From Sipunculus nudus (taxonomy: Eukaryota > Annelida > Sipuncula > Golfingiida > Sipunculidae): a stretch of 64,000 nt of DNA. Below, piece after piece: positions 11,125-23,467 of this stretch; position 1 is the first letter of the stretch, and each line of letters opens with the position of its first letter. Position numbers and translations under genes: made by a program. Below the pieces are notes generated by a model. It ran no database searches. It saw only the letters and a program-made list of their open reading frames with translations, and had not been told where the DNA came from. The stretch covers positions 15,668,488 through 15,732,487 of the forward strand of contig CM049320.1 of NCBI GenBank assembly GCA_026874595.1, read 5' to 3'.

Positions 11125-12260
11125 ATGGACCTGACTCACTTGGACGTACCCAGCCTTGAGGAGCTGAGTTCCCTCATGTTTTTAGGATCGTTCACTACAC
11201 ACCAAGGCATTAACGTTCAAATGGTGAGTATCTAATTAAAATGTTACTTCATGAAACGAAAATTTTGTTTATCAAATCTTTTGAACATCATATTTTCATA
11301 ACCTTTTTCGTTAAAAAGCACATTTCTCTATTTAAAGAAGGAAACTAAATGAACATATTAAACATAAAATTTTTATGATAAGTGTGTCAATTGATTTTTT
11401 ATTAATGGTAAATAATTTAAGCATAGCTTTAAAATAAATAATAATCAGTCTTATAATGAATTATTTTATGACCATTTTACTTAATAAACCATTGACATTA
11501 TTTTCGTTTATCTTTTTCCCTAAAGCAGCCTAGGTCAGTCACGGAGTCAGGTCATCAACCCTCGATCATCGGCATGAAACCTTCTGTACCAGGAAGACAG
11601 CCACTTGCGGAAATGAACGGTCAGCAATACCACACCAGAACCAGCCACACCCACCACAGCCCTACAGAACCTACCTATCACCGACCGGAAGTTACCACGG
11701 CACAGGTGGCAGCACCAGTCAAGAACGTTTTTCCTGAACCACTGTCTCTCCGCATCGCCATGTTGAATCTTCAACTCCTGACGCTCGAGTCCAAGCAGAA
11801 GACGAGGTCCCAGGAGATCCAGAATTATTACGCCATGCAGGCAAGTCAACTTGAAGGACAGCGTTACCAGGCGCTGACTGCTCAGGGGGTGTCACCATGG
11901 CAACTGCAAGATATCAACAGTTACTATGACAACCAGCACAGCATTCTTATCAGTCAAGTCCAGCAGTGGTGTCATCAGATAGAATCAGGTCATGTTATCA
12001 GCCCCACGGAAGTTGCCGCTGCTACGGCCATCCAACCACGGAAAAGCAAGCCCGCCAAGCTGAACCCAGTAGCTACTCGTATCATGGAGAACTGGTACTC
12101 TATGAATGAGGAGCATCCGTACCCGACCGCCGAGACCACTGAGTACCTGGCCACCACTGGGGGAATCACCACAGAACAAGTCAGGAAATGGTTCGCCAAC
12201 CGTCGTCTGAGATCTGGTAACACCAAGACCATCAGAGAAATCGCCAGAAGACGCAAGTGA
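11125..12260 (+). CDS. T2: SPILE-type TALE homeobox protein (two exons, 276 aa)
   Basis: Exon 1 is 11125-11223 (33 residues, MDLTHLDVPSLEELSS...), with donor GTGAGT. Exon 2 is 11529-12260 if the CAG of the AAGCAG tandem acceptor is used; one extra Gln results if the AAG is used. From the N-terminus the protein has an acidic/hydrophobic segment, a His/Thr/Pro-rich region with one RPEVTTAQVAAP repeat, a conserved predicted-helical block (residues about 115-190), a basic linker (PRKSKPAK) and a TALE homeodomain at about 204-266 (HPYP loop, WFANRR helix 3). It should act as a nuclear DNA-binding regulator. It ends at TGA right after ARRRK, where T4 reads Trp and continues WPLATTN, so it lacks the last seven residues. 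Relative to T3 and T8 it lacks the RDWFTT-SGCVS block, as do T4 and T6. AATAAA lies at 12476-12481. Confidence 0.85.
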
Positions 12261-12481
12261 CCTCTAGCGACAACCAACTGAACTGCAGCAGTATGTCTTG
12301 CGAGAAGAACCCGTGAAGATCATAAACATGTTAATGATATCTATTTTGATGTATATATCATAATCCGCTGTTCATATCATATAAGCATATTCCATCACCA
12401 TATGTAAATACTTTCATGTATACATCTGAAATCATTGCAAATATGTGACATGCATAAATATGTTTTATATTTGTAAATAAA

Positions 12482-15400
12482 GTACATCACCTGCGACAAT
12501 TTTTGTTTGTCTGTGTATTATCATTGGATGCGTTGTGTATTAGTTTGATAAATGAATATGTCGTGAGCCGATAGAGTAACTGGACCATGCAGAGCCGGAC
12601 GATCCTATAAGATACCCCCGATATTTAATATACCAAAACGCTCGCTCGGTCCATAATTTCTTGTCCGGGCTAAATATCTCATTAATATTAAAGGAATGAA
12701 CATTCCACCGGAATTAAATATCTGATCAACTCTCCTTAGTCACCAAAATCATTTCCAGTATTTCACAAACACAAAAAAAAGCTTGAATAAAATTATAGGC
12801 CTCAGTACTGGTTGATCTCTCACTGAGTGCCATCTGGTGGTTATATCTTACATTACCGTTTGTCTGACTAAGTGAGTCTGTATACACCTGAAATTTGAGA
12901 ATAAACTGTTCTAAGTGGTCATTTTCATTATATCAGAAATGTTGAATTTCTACACTCTACCAAACATGATTAATTTATACCAAGCATGCATACATTTGTT
13001 ACGATTTACGGATATCAAAACAGTGGTCCTCAAAATAGATCAGAATCGCCGCCAAACTTGTATGTAAAAAAGACCAAGCCCATACTTGTAAAACCTCCCT
13101 TGCTTGTATGATGAATATGAGCCCCATGCCTGCCGGCATAACACGTGTCCACACTCCATAGCATCCATGGTTGGCAGGTAACAGGAGTTGATTGTCGAAA
13201 TTATGATTTGCATATTGGAACAATGGAATTTAAATGAACTACAAACAAAACGGTCTGACCCCCTTTAATACCTACACAGATCCGCAGGTTTATTCGTTCA
13301 TAAGTAATTATACATTTATAAGTATGCCTTGAAGACGTTCCTGATCGGGATCCTGCAACTGATCTACACCAAAATCGATTTCTTCATCGGTCCATCCCGA
13401 AATGCCATGCTTTCGTAAGTTATGTTGTAAACAAACACAATCACAGCCAAACAAAAAACACACACGAACAGAGATGAAAGCATAGCCTCCTCCCAGAGGC
13501 AAAATGTGTAATAAAGGACACATGAAGTAGCATTTAGACACAACGAAGGATTAGCGTAATCATTTTTAAAGATTTTTAAGCAGGAGCATTTTGTTGACAT
13601 TTGATGCATTTCACAAAGTAAGGCCTCTGCATAAAAAGGATATCTTTAGTTAGTCCCTGCGAAGTTGGATACGAATAATTTATGGGAAAGGCCATTGCGT
13701 GGGTCATATGATCCTGAACTCTGTGAACACAAGGTCGGTCATGTAGGATGGACTTTAGTTATTCAGAAATTTAAACATAAGGAAAAAGATAATTTAATAA
13801 TGCATGAAATGCCATGATTTTTGCTAGGCTGACTGATCACGGACATTTAAGCATGCCCTCTCGGAGATGTGGCGCCACATATATGATTATTATGACTCCT
13901 ATAACTTTTGAAGTAGTGCAAGCATACTTTCTTCAAACCTGACACACAAGTTGTTTATGCCGTATTCCTTGAAGAATTTGAATATAATTTCTATTTTTCT
14001 TGCATTTTGTTTCTATTTTCAGAGCTTGACCTTCATCTTAAGGCCTTTAGGCCTTAGAATCCATATGACAATTACTGATTCATTAATTTCCTTTGTAATT
14101 AATTTAAATCTCCTTTTAATTGAAAACAAACATTTTTAATGGCACACTTTTCATACCACATTTCACATATGGTTACACAGAACCTACCAAAAAGGAAAAA
14201 ACTATTTATTTTGAGGTCACAAGGTCAAAGCTCAAGATTAAGGACTCTCCTCTTTAACACGTTTCTGGATACATTTGAAACCATTTTTAACCTTCCATCT
14301 CAGATTTGACTCACCTTCAGGTAGAGAAAGAACTGTATTGATTTTATAGTCAAGGGTGAAGGACACATGACCCAAATTTTCAAAAAGCACATAAAAATAC
14401 CCTTTTAGACAATTCAGCTGAGCGTCGACACCCATGGGTCTCTCTAACGTTATTGTAAGTAATGTCCAGTTTAAATGTTTTGTATAATTCAGGCCGTAAT
14501 TAATCGATCCCTGAATGGTAATATAGGAGCACAGATGATTGGTAAATATGTATTTTTTGGTATAGTGTGTACCATATGCAGTTGAAATTCAACAATCCCG
14601 ATATTCCGTAAATAAACATAGATGGAAATCTGCATTCTAAGGAATACAAGCCTCCGCCAAGTGGAGGTTCCTATTGTGGTATGCTCCCAAAACCGTATCC
14701 AGTCCGACGCATCGCGGATGGATGTAGTTTTGATTTCAATACTCACTACTCGCTCGGTGAGACGCGCCAACCAGCTTAACACTGATTTGCCCTTAATTTA
14801 AGTGAATAAATCGCAGTGTGATATTCTGTTAACAAAACAAAGAGTTTAGTGAAAGCAATAAATTATCTGTTTTTGTTCAATTCATGTATTCACAGCGCAC
14901 AGCGACAACCATCATACACATATCCCTTTGCTCAATACGCCTCGTGGTGCGTTCACACAGTTAAAACCGTAAAACGCGTCCTACTGGGTTATATCCTGAG
15001 GGTACCCAGACATGAGCAATGAACCGCGTCTCATCGAGCTACGTCTTTGGTTGCGCCTGAACAGCATGCGACGTATCTAGATGCGTCTCAGAGGAATGGA
15101 ATCCCAAATACCTTGTTAGCACACACTTATTCAGTTCATATTCCTAGCTGCATTCAGGCATAAGTGACTCGACAGTGGAAATAAAAAAGTCTCGATATTC
15201 CGAAAATGAACATAAATAACACTATAAATTGATGACGTCCATGGATCCGGATCATGTGCCGGAACAACACTTAAATTTAATCGTTGTTTAAGTGGGGTTT
15301 CATTGATAGGACCGAGGTTTAACATAGAAGGTGAGAGCACTCTGACATCAAAGCAACAAGGAAGCTGTCCCTTGAAATGTTTTGTCCTTTACTAATGTCC

Positions 15401-16760
15401 AGATCGTGTCGGGCTGTTGTTCTCCATCCCCCCAACTTATCTTGACAACTAATTTAGCCAAGGCAAATTGCCTGGTGTGATTTGCCTTACGCCCGTGAGA
15501 GTAAATTTTCCAAAGTTTTGACATACCGGCTGCGATTTTAAGGAATGTTAAAAAAAATTCTTTCAAATTACTTTTTATTCCTAAATGCATTATCAATAAC
15601 AATAGGGAATTAAGTGACTGGTGTCTGTGTCTTGTCGGACAAACGAGTAATAGAGCTTTTCAACACAGGCCTCCGCGTGGTGGTGAAAAACAGGGGGCGT
15701 TCCAATTGCTTCCCTTACTTTCGTTCGTCAACTATACTTAATAATACTAGTGTTATTGAAAATTTACCCGAGCTGTTTACATATATATAGGCATGAGTGT
15801 GCATATCATTGATGATAAACTCTATTGTTAGTCCATATGTAACAACTGGGACATATTTCCCAGCAAAACTTTTCACCGTGTCAAATTCACTTTTTTATAC
15901 GTATGTATTTTTCCCAGAGGTATGATATTGTGCAGGTGCGACAACGCCTAAACGAGAAGCTGAAACATGAAGGAAGAATGACAGGAGGTTTTCAGTTACT
16001 TTAAAAATCTTGAAATTGCGCGGCATGGTCACCAGGTGGCGTGTGATGTGTTTGGGTGTGCGCAACTGATCGCGCCAGGTGCAAGTTATATTCTACTTGT
16101 TTAGGGGGCGAGAAAATGATTTTAGAATGTTATACTGTCAGATACCATATATAATAAAGTGTGAAAAATGTACTTCATATATATATGTAACATGTGAAAA
16201 GGTCCCTTTTTTGGGCACATCAAAAAAGTTGTTCTCAAAACCAAAAATATTACGCGTGCTGTCTACTAAAATTTGAGGGTTGGGGTCCTGTCTTGATTTT
16301 TGCAGGTGGCTGTTTCCTTGCTAACAGACTCTCTCCGGAGATAACTCCTCGCCCGGATACTTTGTGGATACTTAATGTGCGGCATTCAGGAAAAAGTGCA
16401 TTTAATCTATACAATATTTAATCCGTTTTCAGTTTAACTTCATTCTTAGGATTAAAATATTGCATTCCAAATTACCAGGTAAACACGTGACGGTTTCTTT
16501 CAAGGGACTGCGACAAATGCAACAATTAGCAAACATTAATATGGAGAACATGGTGCTGATTCGGCTAACAAAATTAAATTTGTGCTGTATAAAATAGAAT
16601 ATCTCAAGGTGAATCTTCCTTGTATACTCAACGGGTCCAGTCACTCAGTCCAGTCCTTATATTTTCAGTCCTGTTTGAGTATGCAGTGACAATTGGTGGT
16701 TACACGCCTCATGACATGGAAAACACAGTGCAACAACACAACCAGTAACAGCTGATGTAG
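12482..16760. repeat. S-block between T2 and T3, no gene
   Basis: A convergent spacer made of segments shared with the other S-blocks. About 12500-13290 is paralogous to 22545-23330 and 37310-38090. About 13290-16760 is paralogous to 27115-30960 and 39535-42770. Relative to those, the sequence between GATCCGC and GGTTTATTCG near 13280 is deleted. Short open frames (for example 12999-13223 and 14489-14782, both minus) recur only as part of DNA-level similarity and have no recognisable domain. Confidence 0.65.
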
Positions 16761-16956
16761 TTTATTTACATATAAATACATATAAATATTAAACAGGTAT
16801 TTACGATGAAATACAAATGCACTTATGGAGATATTTACATATGAAAATGAAACGTGTCAATGATATGAATAGCACAGCATAATATATACAGCTACATTCG
16901 TGTTATATACATATTTAAAACCATCATGATTCAATCTATCAGTTTACAGTTGAAGT

Positions 16957-18263
16957 TCAGTTGTTAACTGCGAGGTGGCATTTGCGTCTTCTGGCAATTT
17001 CTCTGATGGTCTTGGTGTTACCAGATCTCAGACGACGGTTGGCGAACCATTTCCTGACTTGTTCTGTGGTGATTTCCCCAGTGGTGGCCAGGTACTCAGT
17101 GGTCTCAGCGGTCGGGTACGGGTGCTCCTCATTCATAGAGTACCAGTTCTCCATGATGCGAGTAGCTACAGAGTTCAGCTTGGCGGGCTTGGTTTTCCGT
17201 GGTCGGATGGCCGGAGTAGCAACAACTTCCGTCATGCTGGTCACGTGACCTGTTTCTACCTGATGACACAACTGCTTGACATGACTGATGAGAATGCTGT
17301 GCTGGTTGTCATAGTAACTGTTGATTTGGTCATGTTGCCATGGTGACACAATTTGAGCTATGAGTGCCTGGTAACGCTGTCCTTCAAGTTGACTGGCCTG
17401 TATGGCGTAACAATTCTGGATCTCCTGGGACCTCGTTTTCTGCTTTGACTCTAGCGTCAGAAGTTGAAGGTTCAACATGGCGATGCGGAGAGACAGAGGT
17501 TCAGGGAACGTGTTCGTGACTGGTGCTGCCAGCTGTGACGTGGGGACTTCCGGTCTGTGGTAGATAGGTGGTGTCACCTGTGACGTGGTGACTTTCGGTA
17601 TGTGGTTTGTTGTGGGACACAAACCCGCTCCGGCCGTAGTCATGACTGAAGCAGTGCTGACACATCCCGACATCGTGGTGAACCAGTCTCTGTGTTGTTG
17701 ACCGTTCAGAGCTGTCAGTGGCTGTCTTGCTGGTGCAGCGGGCTTCTTGCTGGTGGTTGCCTGGTTCGTAGTGGATTGACGGACTGGCTCTGTGAGTGAC
17801 GTGGGCTGCTATAGGAAGAAACAAATAAAGAAAATTAATTAAATGTTTACTCACATCAAAATTCAGCGATAAAATTGATATACATTTCAATGAATTACAC
17901 ACTTGTTATTATTGTTGTTAATTTAGGAGGAATGTCAAAACTATAAATGTTGGTTATTTGTGAGAATTATAATGTCGTTTGTAATGAAAAATTATTATAA
18001 AATTCAGTTAACAAGGTGTTAAAATACTTTATGGACTATATTGTTTGAAAATGGTTTCTATTTTGTCTATTAAAAATGTAATGAAAATAAACCATTTTTC
18101 TCCAAAAGTTTTAATGAATTGAACCTTATCCAGATCAGTAGTTTACTTATAGTTTTATACCCACCATTTGTACGTTAATCTCTTGGTGTGTAGTGAACGA
18201 TCCTGAACACAGGAGTGAACTCAGATCCTCAAGGCTCGGTACGTCAAAGTGAGTCAGGTCCAT
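16957..18263 (-). CDS. T3: SPILE-type TALE homeobox protein (two exons, 315 aa)
   Basis: Exon 1 is 18263-18165 on the minus strand, with donor GTGGGT. The intron ends in TAGCAG and exon 2 is 17805-16957. Exon 1 contains LEDLSSLLCSG, with an LxxLL-like helix. Exon 2 begins PTSLTEPV, continues with the RDWFTTMSGCVS block, two 15-residue repeats (VTTSQVTPP, VPTSQLAAP), the helical block, the basic linker and the homeodomain at about 236-298, and ends CHLAVNN. The MKP methionine seen in T5 and T8 is Lys here, so the first ATG of the uninterrupted exon-2 frame (17673) falls far inside; the real start must be in exon 1. All motifs of the family are open. It is the minus partner of T4. The AATAAA complement is at 16761-16766. 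Confidence 0.85.
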
Positions 18264-18426
18264 TTCCAGGGTACTCTTATGTTATACCTGAGCAGTGTAC
18301 GAGTACAAGCAGAGACCTGCACCTTGATCAGTGAGAGCAAGTTGAGCCGATTCTAAGTAAAGACTGAGGTCGATCTGTAGCGTTGAGTAGATTCTGAGTG
18401 AATGATACCTACTCACCAGCTACTCA

Positions 18427-18694
18427 CCTTTATATTCCAGCCACTCACACCTGGCTCACCAGTTAATATAAGAAACTTGATTCCCTCCGTCACGGCCCAA
18501 ACTATCTTTGATCCGCAGGTCTTTGATCCCTTTGATCATCACAGTGTAGTTTAATTAATCAAAGGCTCTAGTTACTAAACTCAGCCTCGTTCATCAAAGG
18601 ATGGTTTGTTGTTTGTCCGACCGGCTACAGAAGATCAGACTCAGTTTGGTTGTTGTGTTGTGTATGTTTGCAAATCTTCAAAAAGCAATCAAAG
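18427..18694 (-). promoter_or_regulatory. T3 promoter: six TCF/LEF-like motifs and TATA box
   Basis: AATATAAAGG (reverse strand, about 18427-18436) is the TATA-like box. CTTTGAT/ATCAAAG occurs at 18506-18512, 18521-18527, 18530-18536, 18558-18564, 18593-18599 and 18688-18694. The first four fall within 60 bp. The 5' UTR carries repeats of the CTACTCACC/GGTGAGTAG type. Confidence 0.65.
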
Positions 18695-18699
18695 TAAGT

Positions 18700-19631
18700 T
18701 TGTTCATGTGGCTCATACGAAGAAAGAACGTTTGGTTTTAGTGTTTGATAAACAGACCTGGCTTTCATTTGGCCCTTGCACTGATCGAACCATTTAAAAA
18801 GCTGACCATATTAATTATTCTTTTATAAACTATGCATTATAAATTCAGTAAAATATGACAGGACTTTATGATAGTCTTTCTCTATTTTTTCACTAATAAT
18901 TATTTTATTGACATTTTGATTTCATTTTTAGAGTAATAAAATTTAAGGTCTCCTATGAAGTCTTTTTTTATTATTATGTGGTACAGTAAATGCCTTTAAT
19001 TTGATGATGATAATTTATCTTATTACCAACACGTAATAATAAGGGATATAAAATTAACATGGACAGAAAAATCATATTAAATATATAATAAAATTAAAAA
19101 TAACATCATATAACATCATAGAACAAGATAATATGAATAGGAATCCTGTATAACACCTAGTAATTCTATACTTGGATGGGTGTTTATCTGTATCAATTTT
19201 TATACAAAAAGAATAGTTGCTAAGTTTCAGGTGAAACTCATTAAAATGCCCTAATCTTTCGGTAAGCAAGGGGAAGGGTAATATCAACTGTGGTTTAAAA
19301 TCCAAATACTTATACACATTTTTTTTAAAATCATTTACACCCTCCATATAAACCTCCAGTAATAATTCAAATATAAATGTGAAAATGTGTATATTGCAGT
19401 GAATATTGCCCCGTATTCATAGGATGTTTTTGCTGTTCAATCGCACGGTAAACATAATCAACAGGTAAGTTATTTTAGTCAACGGTAACAAGAAACAAAT
19501 TAAAACGCAAAACTAAACAAAACGGGTGGAAACAAGAAGTCAACAACGAAACCAATTAACAAACAGAAACAAACAACAATCAAGTCATCTTTCTCGTCAT
19601 CTTTCTCGTCGGAAACTTACTTAAACAAATT

Positions 19632-19680
<49 letters not shown>

Positions 19681-20194
19681 GAAAAGCACTCAGAGAGCGC
19701 AGACCTCCGCCAAGGCAGCTCAATATTCCCATATGGCATTGTCAGAAATGCAGCATTTTCTTTTCAAAATTCCTAGATCCCTTTGTTGGTCCCGATCACA
19801 TCATAAATGTAATGAAGTGCTCCTGACATCATTGCCGAGCTTTTCTGAGAATTTTATGAAAATCAACTTTTATAACTTTTTGAATAATATTTAATTTTTG
19901 AATAGTCTAAGAAACAGACAAACGAACAAACCAACGCCCGCAAAAATATAACACCGCAAAGGTAGGCGGAGGTTATAATAATGATAATAATAATGATAAT
20001 TTTTTAAAAAATATATAGAAAACTGATTATTTATATTGGTAACATTGTTGAATCTTATATCTTATAATATAAATACCGCTTTGCTTAGACACACCGTGAA
20101 GAAGGAGAGAGATAGAATTAAACCCCCTGGTATATACAAGGAAAGCAAACACACTCTTTATATAAAATAAAGAAAACGAATGCATTTTATCACA

Positions 20195-20262
<68 letters not shown>

Positions 20263-20920
20263 TTATATCGTAGAAAGAAGGTACATTTAAAAAAAAATAT
20301 ACACTAAACGTATTTTATTTGTGTAACCTGACACTATTTAAATAATGTATTTTATAACCTTTTATAAAAAAAAAGTGGTTCTCTTTCATTTATAATAATA
20401 ATAATAATAATAATAATAATTAAAAGACTGATTATTTTTTATGTTAACATTCTTGAATCTTATGTCTTTTGTCACACACGCCGCTCTGCTTGAACCTTTA
20501 TAAAGAATGGAAGAATTACATAGAATAAACAAAACGGAATTATACAGGCAAAACAAACGCAGTCTCAATACGAAAAATAAAAGTTCAATTTTATATATTA
20601 CTTTTTTATATCAATGAATTTCCTCCGAAGAAGCTACACCATGTGATACAGTTATATCTTATTATATTTTTTATTTACAATATGCTACATCTTTATAATA
20701 ATCTTAAACGCAATGTGTAATGTTAAATGAAATAAATTATTCAAAGGGAATTTTTCATTTTTATCACTTAAAATAATACATATAACACGTAACAATAATT
20801 TTTTATATATGGTCTGATTTTTTAACGGTATGATGGGTCGAATCAAAGCCAAGTCTGTTTGTCAAACACTTGAACCAAACGTTCCTTCTTCTTCTGAGCT
20901 ACATGTACAAACTTACTTTG
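18700..20920. repeat. D-block between T3 and T4 with AAT/ATT microsatellites, no gene
   Basis: A divergent spacer paralogous to those of T5/T6 and T7/T8. It has AAT at about 19631-19680, ATT at about 20199-20254 and AAT at about 20393-20421, an order (AAT, ATT, AAT) kept in the T1/T2, T5/T6 and T7/T8 spacers with different lengths. A 90-bp stretch beginning CGCTTTGCTTAGACACACC (about 20077) is present here and in T5/T6 and T7/T8, but absent from T1/T2. Confidence 0.7.
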
Positions 20921-20925
20921 ATTAC

Positions 20926-21180
20926 TGTTTGATGAGTAACAAACACACAAACACAACAGCCAAACTGAGTCTGACCTACTGTTGCCGGTCGGACAAACAA
21001 CAAACCTTCCTTTGATGAACGGGGCTGAGTTTACTAACCAGAGCCTTTGATTAATTAAACTACACTCCGATGATCAAAGGGATCAAAGACTTGCGGATCA
21101 CAGATAGTTTGGGCCGCCAAAAAACGAATCAAGTTCTTGATGTCCGCCATTAAGCCAGGTAAGTAGGTGGTATATAAAGG
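20926..21180 (+). promoter_or_regulatory. T4 promoter: five TCF/LEF-like motifs and TATA box
   Basis: CTTTGAT/ATCAAAG occurs at 20926-20932, 21010-21016, 21045-21051, 21073-21079 and 21082-21088. The TATA box is TATATAAAGG at 21171-21180. The promoter is intact although the gene behind it has lost exon 1. Confidence 0.6.
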
Positions 21181-21573
21181 TGAGTAGCTGGTGAGTAGGT
21201 ATCATTCACTCAGAATCTATTCAACGCTACAGATCGACCTCAGTCTCTACTAAGAATCTGCTCAATTTGCTACTCACTCATCCAAGTGCACTTGCCTGCT
21301 TGTTACCTCATGAAACATTTTTGTTTAGCAAATGCTTGGAGCAACATAATTTCATAACCTTTTTCGTTAAAAAAACACTATTTAAAGAAGGAAATTAAAT
21401 GAACATATCATAAAATTTTAATGATAAGTGTGTCAATTGATTTTTTATTAATGGCAAATATTTCAACATAGCTTTAAAATAAATAATAATCAGTCTTATA
21501 ATGAATCATTTTATGACCATTTTACTTATTAAACCATTGACATTATTTTCGTTTATCTTTTTCCCTAAAGCAG

Positions 21574-22325
21574 CCTAGGTCAGTCACGGAGTCAGGTCAT
21601 CAACCCTCGATCATCAGCATGAAACCTTCTGTACCAGGAAGACAGCCACTGGCGGAAATGAACGGTCAGCAACACCACACCAGAACCAGCCACACCCTCC
21701 ACAGCCCTACAGCACCTACCTATCACAGACCGGATGTTACCACGGCACAGGTGGCAGCACCAGTCAAGAACGTTTTTCCTGAACCACTGTCTCTCCACAT
21801 CGCCCTGTTGAATCTTCAACTCCTGACGCTCGAGTCCAAGCAGAAGACGAGGTCCCAGGAGATCCAGAATTATTACGCCATGCAGGCTAGTCAACTTGAA
21901 GGACAGCGTTACCAGGCGCTGACTGCTCAGGGGTGTCCCCATGGCAACTGCAAGATATCAACAGTTACTATGACAACCAGCACAGCATTCTCATCAGTCA
22001 AGTCCAGCAGTGGTGTCATCAGATAGAATCAGGTCATGTGATCAGCCTCACGGAAGTTGCCGCTGCTCCGGCCATCCAACCACGGAAAAGCAAGCCCGCC
22101 AAGCTGAACCCTGTAGCTACTCGTATCATGGAGAACTGGTACTCTATGAATGAGGAGCACCCGTACCCGACCGCCGAGACCACTGAGTACCTGGCCACCA
22201 CTGGGGGAATCACCACAGAACAAGTCAGGAAATGGTTCGCAAATCGTCGTCTGAGATCTGGTAACACCAAGACCATCAGAGAGATCGCCAGAAGACGCAA
22301 GTGGCCTCTAGCGACAACCAACTGA
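21574..22325 (+). pseudogene. T4: TALE homeobox pseudogene, exon 1 deleted, exon 2 frameshifted
   Basis: Exon 2 starts at the same AAGCAG acceptor as T2 and encodes the same short N-terminal form. One G is missing in the run near 21932 (CAGGGGTG for CAGGGGGTG in T2), shifting the frame in the middle of the helical block. The second frame (from about 21933) carries an intact linker and homeodomain and ends WPLATTN. Upstream, about 165 bp comprising the end of the 5' UTR, all of exon 1 and the splice donor are gone. The 5' UTR (...GCCTGCTTGT) joins directly to intron sequence (TACCTCATGAAAC) near 21301, with GT/TAC microhomology. Two independent lesions make this a pseudogene. The poly(A) signal is at 22520-22525. 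Confidence 0.88.
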
Positions 22326-22525
22326 ACTGCAGCAGTATGTCTTGCAAGAAGAACCCGTGAAGATCATAAACATGTTAATGATATCTATTTTGATGTATAT
22401 ATCATAATCCGCTGTTCATATCATATAAGCATATTCCATCACCATATGTAAATACTTCCATGTATACATCTGAAATCATTGCAAATATGTGACATGCATA
22501 AATATGTTTTATATTTGTAAATAAA

Positions 22526-23467
22526 GTACATCACCTGTTACAAGTTTTGTTTGTCTGTGTATTATCATTGGATGCGTTGTGTATTAGTTTGATAAATGAA
22601 TATGTCGTGAGCCGAAAGAGTAACTGGACCATGCAGAGCCGGACGGTCCTATAAGAAACCCCCGATATTTAATATACCAAAACGCTCGCTCGGTCCATAA
22701 TTTCTTGTCCGGGCTACATATATCATTAATATTTGAGGAATGAACATTCCACCGGAATTAAATATCTGATTAACTCTCCTAAGTCACCAAAATTATTTCC
22801 AGTATTTCACAAACACAAAAAAAACTTGAATAAAATTATAGGCCTCAGTACTGGTTGATTTCTCACTGAGTGCCATCTGGTGGTTATATCTTACATTACC
22901 GTTTGTCTGACTAAGTGAGTCTGTATACACCTGACATTTGAGAATAAACTGTTCTAAATGGTCATTTTCATTATATCAGAAATGTTGAATTTCTACACTC
23001 TGCCAAACATGATTAATTTATACCAAGCATGCATACATTTGTTACGATTTACGGATAACAATTCAGTGATCCTCAAAATAGATCGGAATCGCCGCCAAAC
23101 TTGTATGTAAAAAAGACCAAGCCCATACTTGTAAAACCTCCCTTGCTTGTATGATGAATATGAGCCCCATGCCTGCCGGCATAACACGTGTCCACACTCC
23201 ATAGCACCCATGGTTGGCAGGTTGCAGGAGTTGATTGTCGAAATTATGATTTGCATATTGGAACAATGGAATTTAAATGAACTACAAACAAAACGGACTG
23301 ACCCCCTTTAATACCTACACAGATCCGCCAAAAACAAGGAAGCTCCATAGAAAAACATTTTTTTTATTATTATTCAGCATACATCCACAATGGTGAACCC
23401 TCGAAAAATTCGTCTAAAAAACATATTACGTTAACAAAATGAATTTGTTTACTACACATCTGCTATT
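22526..23467. repeat. S-block segment P after T4, no gene
   Basis: Paralogous to 12500-13290 and 37310-38220. Downstream it is interrupted by the inverted-repeat element at 23468. The segment ends CTACACATCTGCTATT, which matches the uninterrupted sequence at 26461-26475 and about 38210-38227. Confidence 0.7.
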
